NCBI GenBank assembly: GCA_034670405.1
Contig: JAXDDX010000023.1
Coordinates: 4,797,501-4,861,500 of the forward strand
Direction of reading: 5' to 3'
Length of the DNA: 64,000 nucleotides
Origin: Hoplostethus atlanticus
Lineage: Eukaryota > Chordata > Actinopteri > Trachichthyiformes > Trachichthyidae
Every line of letters starts with the position of its first letter. Position 1 is the first letter of the stretch. A program made the position numbers and the translations under genes. The notes below the pieces were generated by a model. It was not told where the DNA came from. It saw only the letters and a list, made by a program, of their open reading frames with translations, and ran no database searches. Below, in pieces: positions 38,478 to 52,202 of this stretch.

Positions 38478-38549
<72 letters not shown>
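38478..38549 (+). repeat. GT microsatellite, 36 units
   Basis: Uninterrupted over 72 bases. Confidence 0.97.
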
Positions 38550-38556
<7 letters not shown>

Positions 38557-40681
38557 CACATTGCAGGACACTCTAATTCCACCACGGGCTGGTGTTTGGC
38601 AGGTTAGCTAGCAAGTCCTCAGTTACTCCTCGGAGGAAAGATAGTAGCCAGTTTTTTCTGTCTGAGTTGTTTTGGTAGATTCTTGGGTTTTGGGGCACAT
38701 GAGCAGTATTACAGTAATACTCGATGTGTTCAAGGGTTATGCTACTGCTACCCATCGCTCCCCCCGTACCTGTTGTTGAATGAACCATGTTGACTCACTG
38801 TTTTCAGTTTGTATGTTGTATGTAGGCTGTATATAGGTGCTGTCGGATACCTCACATCAGGTAAAGTTCAGCTCATGCCAGCAGAGTTAACTGGCGGTTG
38901 TAGGGAATAGTTGACATTCAACCATGTACAACGTCATTGTGACGTACCAGTTCAACTTCTACATGGTCTAAAAGTGTGTCTGAAGAATGTCAGTCAGGTA
39001 CAAGATGCATTTGCACTGACCTCCAGCACACTTCTATATACGGTTAACAGCTATTTAACGTTCGGCCCTCGAAGAGATTACTAACATTATAACATTACGA
39101 AATGGTGCTGTTTTCACCGACTTCAGAAGCCATATTAGCGGTTTAAATGCCAAGGGCCCTTTCTAGCGTTCCACTGAGAAAGCTTGCATTACTAACATTA
39201 CTCAACATCACGCTGAAAGTAGGGTGCAATGCATCAAGCAGGCGAGGGAAACTACAGACATGATGCAATAGTATTAACATTAAATGCAAATGAGGGCCTC
39301 TAGGTCCCACTGATGAAATTTTTTACATTGTTAACTCCTGCACGCTTCTGATAGTTATGCTCTGTCTCCCTCGAGTGGAAATGGACATTACGAGACATCC
39401 TGGACATAGGTGAACCATTACGAGCAGTGCAAGTGGTCTGTAGTGTTCCCCCCTGATTTTTGAAATGTATATTTTCCGTCTGTGAATGTGTGGTGGGATC
39501 CCGTACTGATGCTCTTTCTCCTCTTTTATCCTGTTCCTTCTCATCTGGCAACAAACAGATGGCTCAAGACAGTCAACACTGCGTTGAACCAACACACACA
39601 TGACATACACACAATGACGATTGGGGTATGGGACATTAGATTCTCTCTTTCTTCTTCCTCTCTCTCTCTTTCTGGAAAAACAGATGCTCAGACAGACACA
39701 CCTGGGACACACACACACACACACACACACACCTGACCCGTCGGTCACCCAGCCAAGGGCCTATTTTCTGTGTTTTTGATGTTGAATTTCCTTTTAGCAG
39801 TTTAACCTTTGAAATGTCAACCAGCAATAAAGCCGCTCTGGCAAATCCCTCCTCTTCACCTTCACCACCACAGGGCTTGGCTAACCTTTCTCCCATCCTC
39901 CCATCACTCTCCTCCTCCCTCCCCTCTACCTGGAGAAATACCTTCTTTCCTTTTGTCCCTCTCTGCATTTTTTTTTTTATTTCCCTTGGTCAAATACATG
40001 TTTTTTCATTGACATATAATCAAAGTTTTCTTTTCCGTGGCCTTGTGGTTCCACACACCCTGTTGGGATGGTAAATTGACTGTGACATGTAGCATGTAAT
40101 GTAAGGCTAAAGGCATATTGTGAAACCACCCCGGTGTCTCTTTAGCCATGCCGTGTTACGGTTGTTGGCTAGTGGCTAACCTCACCTGTTTCCTTCTACG
40201 CCATCACGGTCTAATTTCTTCATCAGTGACTGAGTTGAGTGTCGAGCCCCACGGGGGATTTCAACATGATATCAACACTGATTACAGCACCGGTGTTATT
40301 AAGTCTGCCTGTTCCTCATTATGTCATTAAGGAGACATTCAATCACCCCGCGTCACAACAACAACATGCCTCGGTCTGAACTCTTTTAGCCGTCATACGT
40401 ATTGTTGACCACTTAGGTTTTAGTTAGCATGATCTTGTATACAAGGATTTTCTATTTCTCCACATCAGTCAAACATAATTCAACTCTGTATTTCTTACAT
40501 ACTCTCCCTCCTTTCCTCGTTCCCTTTCCTTCTGTCTCACTGCCTTCGACTCCCCCTTGCTATTTCTCTTGCTTCCTCTATCGTTCCCTCTCTATCTGCC
40601 CTTTTTATTCACTCTCTCTATATATATATATATATCTCCTTCATTGTCTTTCTAACTCTTGTTCCCTCCTCCTCTCTCTAG

Positions 40682-40918
40682 AACTGTACGGTTGTCAACA
40701 ACACCGTGATGATGTGTCTGGCGCCGTCTGTGGTCGGATCCGACAAGGGCTTCTCCGAGGCGGGCAGCAGTCCGGATGAGATCGGCTTCGTCATGGACGA
40801 CGTGCACTCTGTGCTGGTGGTCAACGAGAGCTTCAGCTACCACCCGGACCCTGTGTTCGAACCCCTGAGCTCCACGGGCATGCTGGAGCTGAAGCCCAGC
40901 TCGCCGCTCATCCTCAAG
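40682..40918 (+). CDS. plxna1: plexin-A1 window exon 8 (IPT5 end, IPT6 start)
   Basis: 79 codons, phase 0 at both ends. It begins [18 protein letters not shown], continues [18 protein letters not shown], and ends [20 protein letters not shown] plus K. [15 protein letters not shown] and [13 protein letters not shown] are plexin-A blocks. Sequons NCT, NNT and NES mark an extracellular part. The insert [14 protein letters not shown] is variable among paralogs. Acceptor ctctctag, donor gtaagg. Confidence 0.95.
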
Positions 40919-41829
40919 GTAAGGGCCCCTGTGCTCTGTGCGTTGATCCCGATCTGCTCTGGTCTTCACCTGGCTTGTCTTCACATCACATCTCTTCTTT
41001 TTTCCTCTCCTCTTGGCTTTGCTTCCCTTCTTCTCTCTTCTCTGTGCTTCTCTTCCTTGCACATCTCTTCACTTCTTTCCCTATCCTCTGTTCTGCCATT
41101 GCTCTCTTTTCTTGTCTTTTCTCTCTTCTCTGTTATAAAGGCCAGATGTGAGTGTGGTGCTCCTGGGTGCATCAAAAAATCCTACAGGAACCACTGCATT
41201 GTACAAAACACATTAAGATCCTGGCATGAAGCTTTTTGAATCCAACATCCAGTCCTAATGAGGAAGAGACATCTTTAGACTCTTGACAGAAGAAGTTTAG
41301 CACTTCGTTGACACACTCATAGGGTCGCAGTAGCAGATAGCAGCATGCTACTAAGTGAGTCTAGCTGCGAAAAAGTTCAATCTCACACATTTTTATTTTA
41401 GAAAACGCTGCGCCGACCTCCCAGGCAGCATCCAACACAGAGGATGAGACACTGACAAGACATTTGACTTGATCCAAACGTTCCTGCGTAGACAGTTTCC
41501 ACCCCCCTCTCTCTCTTTCAGACCCGACTCAACCTTGAAAGATGTTTCCTCTTCGCCTCCTGTCTCTAATGGGGTTTGGGGACCTTTTAAAAGAAAGAAG
41601 TAGCTTCTAAAACGCCCCCCCCTTTAGAATCAGGTGGAAAGAAGTCACGCTTGTGAAATGGACCCACATGCCGCTCTGCCACCTGCTCAACTTTCTATCA
41701 GATCGGCTCTGAAGAGAGAGTTCATAGCCGTGTGTTTATTCTAAGCCATAGAGGTGCTTTTCCCTACCCATTTGAATCCAAAGTGCCTTTAAAAAAAAGG
41801 CTTTGCCCCACCCACCCACGCTCTCTTTT

Positions 41830-42125
41830 GTCGTTTCACCTCTTACCTTGAACCTCAAAGCCGTTCGGGGAGCAAGAGAGAAAATTATCAAGCAATTTCA
41901 TGGAAAAATATAGCTTATTTTCTCTCTGCCAGTCAGGGTGGTGTTGAAGAATCCCGCCTCTTTCCCCCATACCTTTAAATAAAAATTCATAATGAAAAGC
42001 TTTGATTGCCCCGCTGTGCTCCGGGTAAGGAGTTTCAAAAATAAGCAGCACAGGAACGGCATCCTATTAAATAATTGTGGAGAAATTAGACGTGCATCGA
42101 GATTTTCCAAGCTATTAATTCCTCC
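41830..42125. other. candidate conserved noncoding element
   Basis: Repeat-free block in intron 8 with words such as aaattatcaagcaattt, aaattcataatgaaa and attaaataattgtgg, which resemble homeodomain site clusters of vertebrate enhancers. Confidence 0.3.
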
Positions 42126-42578
42126 CCCCCCCCCCCTGCAAAGCGTGGTTGGTGAGGAGAGGCGGGACGGCTGTCGGAGGGGATTTCTGTAGGATTTATT
42201 TACTCCTCTAATTGGTCCCCCTCCCTAAGCCCACCAGCACACAATCAGTCAATCTACAGCCTTGCTTCCTGTGCCAGGCTGGAGCCGTCAGATGGGTTTA
42301 TTCCTCTCGGATATTGACTGGCTAGGTCTAGCGGGGTAACAAACTTAACCCCGGGACAACGTTGGGGACTTAGAGAAGGTACACTATGGAGGGGCTTCTG
42401 ATACTCTGGGTGTCCCTTCAGTGAGTCCCAACGTGAAACACAACGTGAGCCACCATATTGCTTGTGTGTTAAGAGGTTTACTGCTTCAGTTTAGACAGAC
42501 AGATCTCTTATAAGCAGGTAGTTTACTTCAGTTTAGCTGTGTGATAAAGTTGGCTTAGCACCTATGGAACTGATCAAA

Positions 42579-42580
<2 letters not shown>

Positions 42581-42668
<88 letters not shown>
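42581..42668 (+). repeat. GT microsatellite, 44 units, abutting exon 9 acceptor
   Basis: 88 uninterrupted bases followed by TTTCCAG and exon 9. This is the second-longest perfect array of the window and the only one of this size placed directly on a splice acceptor without an intervening pyrimidine tract. Confidence 0.97.
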
Positions 42669-42672
<4 letters not shown>

Positions 42673-42675
42673 CAG

Positions 42676-42819
42676 GGCCGTAACCTGATCCCAGCGGCTC
42701 CTGGTAACACCAAGCTGAACTACACGGTGCTGATCGGGGAGACGCCCTGCATCCTCACCCTGTCTGAGAGCCAGCTGCTGTGTGAATGGCCTAACCTGAC
42801 CGGAGAGCACAAAGTCACC
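42676..42819 (+). CDS. plxna1: plexin-A1 window exon 9 (IPT6, middle)
   Basis: 48 codons, phase 0 at both ends. It encodes [20 protein letters not shown], then [19 protein letters not shown] and [27 protein letters not shown] is a plexin-A signature of the membrane-proximal IPT domain, with sequons NYT and NLT. Its 3' splice site lies directly after 44 GT units, leaving a minimal pyrimidine tract of TTTCC. Because the exon is a multiple of three, skipping it would keep the frame and delete the core of IPT6. Confidence 0.96.
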
Positions 42820-43571
42820 GTGAGTACCCCTACACTGTTCATAGTGTAACGTGTCTGTTGTGACTGGGTAGAGGATGGCACTAGCTAGGTTCGGGGGTTT
42901 GATGCCCACATGCAACAGCAGAAGAAGCTCCTGAAGATGCACACCGTCTCTCTCGCCAAGTTAAATTGTGTTAGGTTAAACTGTTAAATGCCTCTCGTTC
43001 CTTCGTCTCTGTCGAGTGTTTTTCTTCCCACCGCTCCAGCGTCTTGTTTTCTTACCCTCTTCCAGCCTCTCGTCCTCCATCTTCTTCTATAGCCCCTGTT
43101 GTCTCTGTGGCACTTCCTCTGCGCTCTTCGTTCCCCTTATTCATGTCAATCCACTTCCTGCCTTTTCATTCATTTGTCTCATTCTTTCCTCCCCATCCAT
43201 CAGAACTAAATCCCTTCAATTACACTAGATTTCTCTTCCCCCATTCATACGGTGACACACACACACACACACACATCCCGTCTCTTATATTGTTGGCTGT
43301 GTTTGTGACTGCATTTATGTCTTAGAGGCTTTTGAATGGTCTTGTTTGGCTGGCAGTCTCCTTTTGGATTTCAACAGTATCGATATTCAATGGAGACCAA
43401 AAAAATGGCTGGTGGGCGAGCGAGGTCCACGTCTATTTTTACACTCCTCCAGTCGGTACGTTTCATAGACGTAAGCCAGTTCAACATGGAATAAAAGGGA
43501 AAAAAAACATATCCCCTCTTTTTTTATTCATACGTTCAGGGAGCCGGGACTGGTTTGAAGTGATATGGTTG

Positions 43572-43644
<73 letters not shown>

Positions 43645-44083
43645 CCGGTGGTTTCAAAGACGGCCCCAGGGCACAGATGTTGCTTCCCCCTGACCCAGAT
43701 ATGTGCGGGGGTGGCGGGGAGGTTTTGGCACAGTTGGGTTTGCCAACGTAGACTCAACATTGAGTTCAGAACCTTGGAGTGTTTATTCTAACATGAGATG
43801 TGTAGTTGGTGTCATCATCACTATAGCTCCTGTACTGTAGATGAAGATGATGTGTGTGACTGTAACAGTGTGTATGGTTCATGGTTATCTATTGGTAGCA
43901 GCTGCCAGTTCATTTGTTACTTGGTGTAGATGAGAGCCCGGTCAGTGCTGCTGTAAACAGGCCCATACTAACCCACAGACACTCTGACTATCTGTGCACA
44001 TCAGTATTGATTGTTTTCATTTAATTCATCCACCTGCTAAGCGATCGGAGAACCTAAGCTTGCTGTGTGTGTCTGCCCTCTAG
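42820..44083 (+). other. intron 9
   Basis: 1.26 kb with a CA array at 43254-43274 and a 35-unit GT array at 43574-43643. The remainder is unique sequence without recognisable exon. Confidence 0.8.
43574..43643 (+). repeat. GT microsatellite, 35 units
   Basis: Uninterrupted; mid-intron 9. Confidence 0.97.
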
Positions 44084-44425
<342 letters not shown>

Positions 44426-44526
44426 TAACTTCCTGTAAAGCTTTCCCCTGCTGCAGCTTACCTCAAATGCCACACTTCCATTCAATAGGCCTATCCATTT
44501 CTCTCTGCTCCCTTTCTGTGCTCTGT

Positions 44527-44565
<39 letters not shown>

Positions 44566-44609
44566 CCTCTCGGTGCCAACTGTCCCCTGCTGTTCGGTGG
44601 TGATGCTGT

Positions 44610-44642
<33 letters not shown>

Positions 44643-44834
44643 GTTGGTGTATTTCCAGAGGAACACTTTGATCTGAGCCAGTCACCAGATGTTGGCTCTC
44701 CACCCCATGAGAGAGCCGCCTGGCTGGCCTCTCCACCATTCACACTGAGAGACAGGGAGAGATGGGGCACAGGGAGATTGAGGTTGGATGGGCAAGGGGT
44801 GAGAAAGGGAGGGATAGTGAGAAAGCAGTGTCAA

Positions 44835-44865
<31 letters not shown>

Positions 44866-45232
44866 CCAGTACAGTACCATAGATGAATTTGGCAGGAGGC
44901 AGCATGGATCCAAAGAGTCTACTGATGCTGTTTGTCTGGCAAGAGAGAGAGAAACAGATGGGGAGAGGGAGGGGGAGAGGATACTGACACCAGGGCCGTG
45001 AGGGTCCAGCTGTAGTGTAGATTACTAACTTGTTGCATTACTTTCATACAGATACTCCCCACATCACTTTAGTTACTAGCATGTGGTGCTCCGGTCAGTG
45101 GGAACACACAGGAGTTGTCCAGTTCTGAACGGAGTCCCTGAATGCAACATGTTCCTCTACAGACAGTTTACAGCTTTATAACAAGGTTTTTGTATTGTTC
45201 GATTTTTGTGCTAGTCATGCTGCTCAGAGGGT

Positions 45233-45234
<2 letters not shown>

Positions 45235-45294
<60 letters not shown>
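45235..45294 (+). repeat. GT microsatellite, 30 units
   Basis: Uninterrupted. Confidence 0.97.
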
Positions 45295-45298
<4 letters not shown>

Positions 45299-45429
45299 TT
45301 CACACCACTCCCACTGACACACAATCTTGCACAACCACCGACCCACACACACACACAGCAAGCTACAGAGTGATTGGCTGGGCCAGGTGCCCTGACCCCG
45401 TGTGACCTCTGCTGTCACCACTGTCTGGA

Positions 45430-46110
45430 AGACGCCAACAGGATGGATGGAGGGAGGGAAGGAAGATAAATTCGAGGACAAGTTGTGAGAGGAGAAAAGG
45501 AGAGATGGATATGGATGGGAAGATTGTCTATGAGGGGATAAACAAGAGAGAGGGAGGCAGGGTGAGAGAGATTGGAGGGCAGTAAAAGACACAGGGAAAG
45601 AAAGGATGGAAGGAGAGAAGGGAGATGGATAGGATGGTAGGGGAGAAAGAGAGGGAGGTAATAGATAAAAAGAAGGTTGGAGAGAGGGATGGATGGATGG
45701 GAGGTCAGCAGGGGAGAAAGGGAGGATTGATAAGATGTGGGAGAAAGACAAGGAGTTAAGACTAGATAGATGAATGGATGGATGGATATTGGGATGAAAA
45801 GCGAGAAAGTGAAGATTTGTTTACTCTTAATTTAATCAAGTAAAATTCCTACAATCACAGCACAAAAAATACACTCCCAACTTCAATTAGGGGAAAGATG
45901 GATGAAGGTAGAGAAGGAGAGAGATGGAGGGTAAGAAGGGAGCCAACGACAGAGAGATGGAAAGATGGAGAGATGCAGCAGAGGAGAGAAAGCCACCTGG
46001 GAGAGAGAGAGGTGACCCCTGAGATGTCACTTAGAGAGAGAGAGAGAGAGAACAAGAGAGAGGGAGGGAGGGAGAGAGAAAGAACGAGAGAGATAAAAAA
46101 GAGATAGGAA
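45430..46110 (+). other. purine-rich tract in intron 10
   Basis: About 680 bases of GA-rich sequence with scattered ggatgg units, interrupted by an AT-rich patch at about 45800-45890. Confidence 0.8.
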
Positions 46111-46213
46111 GAGAGGGATGGGGTGACACAAGCCATCTGTTAGTCTGGGCTTTAGTTTGTTATTTGTTTGGGTGTGTATCCCTGTGTTGGTGTGTTCTGG
46201 ATGACACCACAGG

Positions 46214-46258
<45 letters not shown>

Positions 46259-46370
46259 TACACACACACAGGCTGGGAAAATGGAAAATGTGCAAAAAAC
46301 AGTGACACGTAACACTCACATAAATCATCTGGGCACTATGTTGTGTGTTCGGCTTTGGGGCAAGACGGGA

Positions 46371-46400
46371 AAGAGTGTGTAAGAGTGTGTAAGAGTGTGT
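46371..46400 (+). repeat. ten-base tandem repeat, three copies
   Basis: aagagtgtgt is repeated three times exactly, then continues into gtgtgc. Confidence 0.95.
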
Positions 46401-46933
46401 GTGCACTTCCATCCTGAACTGCCCTCAAGTACCAGAACGGTTCCTACATGCTCTCTCTCTCTCTCTCTCTTCCCTCCATCTTTCTCTCTGTTCTTAGCAC
46501 AGAGCACTACCGTGAACTTCCTCCTCAAAATGCTGCTTGTCATTCCTGCTGCTCCACACTCCTCCATCTTCTTCTTTTTTTTTACCTGCGTTTCAGTTTC
46601 AGCGTTTTATAATCATTTCATTCCCTTTTTCCACTCTAAAACAAGTCTTAATGACTGAGACATCAGTCGTCAAAGCAGAGAAACCATCCTAACACGGCTG
46701 TAGTGTAGTGTGGTGTAGTGTAGTGCCGCTTTGTACAGTTTGTTTGTTTTTCTTTGCTTTACTTTTGATCATTTTGCTTTCATTTCAGCTCTTTTCCCTT
46801 TGTTATGGAGCCTTTGAAAACGATGTTTGAAGACATTTCCAAAGAAAGTTATAAATACATTTTGGGAAGAATGTTTTTTTACCAGTACATACCCATAACC
46901 ATCATCCCCCCCCCCCCCCCTCCTCTCTTGCAG

Positions 46934-47076
46934 CCTTTGCGGAGCTGCAGACCGACATCCACGAGCTGACCCAGGAGCTGGACGGGGCGGGAATCCCCTT
47001 CCTGGACTACCGCACCTACGCCATGAGGGTGCTCTTCCCCGGGATCGAGGACCACCCCGTGCTCAAGGAGATGGAG
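46934..47076 (+). CDS. plxna1: plexin-A1 window exon 11 (juxtamembrane / GAP entry)
   Basis: 143 bases, phase 1 to 0. It encodes [36 protein letters not shown] and [11 protein letters not shown]. The first part finishes the juxtamembrane coiled coil; [16 protein letters not shown] is nearly invariant in plexins and packs against the GAP core. The pyrimidine tract is C15 plus tcctctcttgcag. The donor gtacgg overlaps a second GT three bases on. Confidence 0.97.
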
Positions 47077-48487
<1,411 letters not shown>

Positions 48488-48796
48488 TAAAGAGTAGGAT
48501 GTCCTTGAGAGGAGGCGCCCTACTGAAACAAGCTCCCTGAGCATCACGTTAGTTCGTTACTGTGACTCTTATTGGCTATAAGTTCAATTAAACTTGACTT
48601 TCAAAGAAAACACCAATCGGTCCTCTTCTTCGACAATGGATACGAAGATAACCTGCGGAAGAAGGGATGGGAACAGATGAAAGAAAGTGCAGATGACGGC
48701 CTGCGAGGACGTTCGGTGATCTGTTTTTTCTCGTCCAGCTGAAGCTCTGGAAGGTGGAGGACGGCGACTGTAGCTTTTAGAGAGCTATGTGACGTT

Positions 48797-48897
<101 letters not shown>

Positions 48898-48989
48898 CCT
48901 GTCCCTGTCAGAGAGGATTACACCCCTGAGCACACACACACTCCCAATAGAGCCGCAGTCAGAGACCTCTCACACACACACACACACAG

Positions 48990-49420
48990 TGAGAAAGGTA
49001 GGCTGGGAGATGGTAGAAGGGTAAAGGGAGAGGAGCAGGATATACCGTACGAGGAGGGGAGATAGAGAGAGAGAGGGGGATAGATAAGGGGGAAGATGTA
49101 CAGCACTAAAAGCAGGGGAGGATGGAGGAGGGGAGGAAAGAACGTAGGGCAAAAGAGACGGCAAATAGGGCACAGTGAAAGAGAGGAAAATGGAGAGAGT
49201 CGGCAAAGGGAGGGAGGGGGAAGTGGTGATTGACAGAAAGAGAGGGCAAAATGTCTAGAGGGAGACTCGTGCAGGATGAAAATGGATAGAGCAGAGGAAC
49301 AGATGGAGGAAGGGAAGGATGGAAGGACAGTAGGAAGGTAAAGAGGGGCAGTACGGTAGATGGGAAAAATGGGTTACTGCAGACAGTCGGGCAGGAAAAG
49401 TCAGACACGTATTTAAGGAA
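48990..49420 (+). other. purine-rich tract in intron 12
   Basis: About 430 bases of irregular GA-rich sequence with few pyrimidine runs; resembles the tracts in introns 1 and 10. Confidence 0.8.
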
Positions 49421-51097
49421 AGACACAATTAGAGAAATGGCTTGTCTCCAAATAAATTGGAATTAGACATTAAATGATAAAAAAAAAAGTGCTGTTTTTT
49501 TTTCCTCTCCTCCCTCTCCTCGGAGAGATATTTAATTAAAAATCTAATCAAATAAATGACTCTCAGCCAGTGTGCCTGTGTGAAGCCTTTTCCAATCCCC
49601 TCTTGGGGCGTGCGGTCACAACACGCTGTCCCTGCTAACTACACTAGCCTCAGGAGCTGGCGGTCATCAGCTGGGCGACTGTTACACACGGTGAGGTCTG
49701 GTTTGGTCTTTTTACGGCAGCAGATCGGCGGCGGAAGACCGTCTACGCAGAGAGACACGGGAGGAAAACTTTGCTGCCTGCTCCCTTGTGGATTTCCATC
49801 CCCTTTTGATGAAAATGTTGCAATTCGTATCGAGCATGTTTGGATTGATTTGTACAACATAGCATCACATTTGAAGCATTATTCAGAGTTGCAGTATTGC
49901 TAGAAAGTTTGAAAGTTGCTTGTTTAGAAAGTTTGGAGCGATGGAGGCAGGGAGGGTCGCCCACTATCAAGACCTGACATGCCCAAAAGCATGTTCTGTC
50001 CAGGTGCGTTTCCCTCCCCCGTCCTCCATCCCTCCCTCGCTGCCTCCCTCCATCCCTCGCTGCCTCATCCTTCATCCACTACATTTTGCTGACAACCAAG
50101 AAAAAACAAAACAATTCCTCATACATCAAACACTCGCCAGTCAAACAGGAGGCTTGTGGAAACACAACGAGTCTCAGTCCAGCCACAGGCCGTCGCCGTC
50201 TTCATCCACTGGCCTACTTTCCTTTCCTTTGCTTTATTTATATTCATGTCCCTCAATCTTCATGAAAAACTCAATTTCTGTTCAAAGTTGACAATGAAAT
50301 ATCTTCGTCTGGTGTCATTACTCAAGAGAGTGAACCTTGCTTCAGCTTGCCACGCCCGACACCAGGCTAATTGAAGGAGAAGCTAGCTAGCAGAGTCTTC
50401 CAGCAAACTCTCCCATTCACCTAGCAGGCAAACAGGGAATGGATAATGAAGCATCTTTTTTCCTCTCAGGTGTTTAAAAGGAGGGATGGAGGAAGGAGGT
50501 AAAACTCGGGACGTTGAGGGAAAGAGAAACTTTTTCCCCTCCCCTCTCCCCACGTACCCCCGGCGCCGGTCTCCCGTTTTAGCTGTTTAACAAATTAGAT
50601 GCAATAAGTCCGTTAATTACAATGCCTTTTAATTGCTCTGTTTTCTTTTGCGGGCGTGCACGGTGTGTCTGTGTGTGGGAGCGTGCACGTGCGGAGGTTC
50701 CCCTCATTACGCGGCAGGTTTGTGATTAACGAGAGAAGTTAGCGAATTATACTAATTGCTGTGGTTTTAATGAAGACGGGTGGGTTAGCTAGGAGGAAAG
50801 TAAAAGGGGTGGGGGGGGGGAGACAATGAAAGATACGTCTGGGTTTGTTATGCCAAGTTAATTTGTTTGCGTGTGGGGGAGGGAGAGGGAGACAGGGCTC
50901 GGTTGTTTGAAGGCTAACCGCACGCCGTCTGATAATACCGTGTTCTCTTTGATGTGCGAGCGTGTCTTAAATGCCTTTTCCCCCGCGATGAAAGAGTGTT
51001 GGTTTATGCCCACAGATCGTAGCTGGGGGGAGGGAGGGGGGGAGGTTTGGGACAACTCCAAAACCTCCCAACGTTGAATTTGGAAATAACATGATGA

Positions 51098-51400
<303 letters not shown>

Positions 51401-51799
51401 TAACACACACACACAGCTGCAGCGCTAGATAAGGCGGAGGCAGCAGGCTACCTCTCCCTTACCTCGGCCTTTCATGTGGCAGATTCTCCTCCCTGAATGG
51501 AGTTTGAAGAGCTGTTCAGACACAGTTGGTCATGTTGTTATGATCGCCGTCGCCCGTCGCACTAACCTGTCCTCTCTTTGTGTCCCTTGCTGGATTCTGG
51601 AGACGAGAAAGTGTGTGTGTGTGTGTGTGTGTGAGGGGGTGTATGTGTGTGTTTATATGCATGCATGTGTGTGTGTGTATATCGCCTTTGGAGGTTTGGA
51701 GCTTAAGGGAACGGTAGAAGAGGCAGCCAGACATCTAACACAATGCTTTCTCTCATTTCTGTCCCTCTGTCTGTATTTCAGCTTTCTATTTCTGAATTC

Positions 51800-51802
<3 letters not shown>

Positions 51803-51873
<71 letters not shown>
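51803..51873 (+). repeat. TC microsatellite, about 35 units
   Basis: Uninterrupted over 71 bases. Confidence 0.97.
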
Positions 51874-51878
<5 letters not shown>

Positions 51879-52050
51879 GGAATCAGAGAGAATGATTGTG
51901 GTTTAAACTGCACTACACCTACACCCTCATCCTCTGCATTCAAAGGCTGCTGGAGCTAATCAGTTAGCAGCAAGGCCTCAAACCCCCAGCCAGAACAGGC
52001 ATTCTGCTGGACAGCTAACCAGCCAGGCCCCCAGGGGTCCCACTCAGCAG

Positions 52051-52089
<39 letters not shown>

Positions 52090-52147
52090 GGCTCCGGTAG
52101 TGAGTGTTGGAGTTTAGAGACAGGGGAGAAGTTTACCAGGGAAGCTG

Positions 52148-52149
<2 letters not shown>

Positions 52150-52200
<51 letters not shown>
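52150..52200 (+). repeat. GT microsatellite, about 25 units
   Basis: Uninterrupted, 60 bases downstream of another GT array (52051-52087). Confidence 0.97.

Positions 52201-52202
<2 letters not shown>

Larger units (their letters stand above)
36532..40681 (+). other. intron interval 7, expected IPT5 exon not found
   Basis: 4.15 kb in which a small exon of about 97 bases (phase 2 to 0, encoding the SGGT..LTVTG.NL part of IPT5) is required but was not seen on either strand. Contents: GGA triplet array 37522-37559, CT 38286-38318, GT 38478-38549 (36 units), CA 39706-39732, TA 40615-40636. The stretch 38580-39480 is unique, AT-richer and free of microsatellites. Confidence 0.75.
40919..42675 (+). 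other. intron 8
   Basis: 1.76 kb. Positions 40980-41140 are CT-rich. A unique AT-rich block at about 41830-42125 looks like conserved noncoding DNA. A C run lies at 42123-42136. The intron ends in an uninterrupted GT array (42581-42668) directly against the acceptor TTTCCAG. Confidence 0.85.

Noticed and set aside
40652-41062. - strand frame over exon 8
   Set aside because: Shadow of a real exon on the opposite strand; the + strand encodes plexin IPT5/IPT6.
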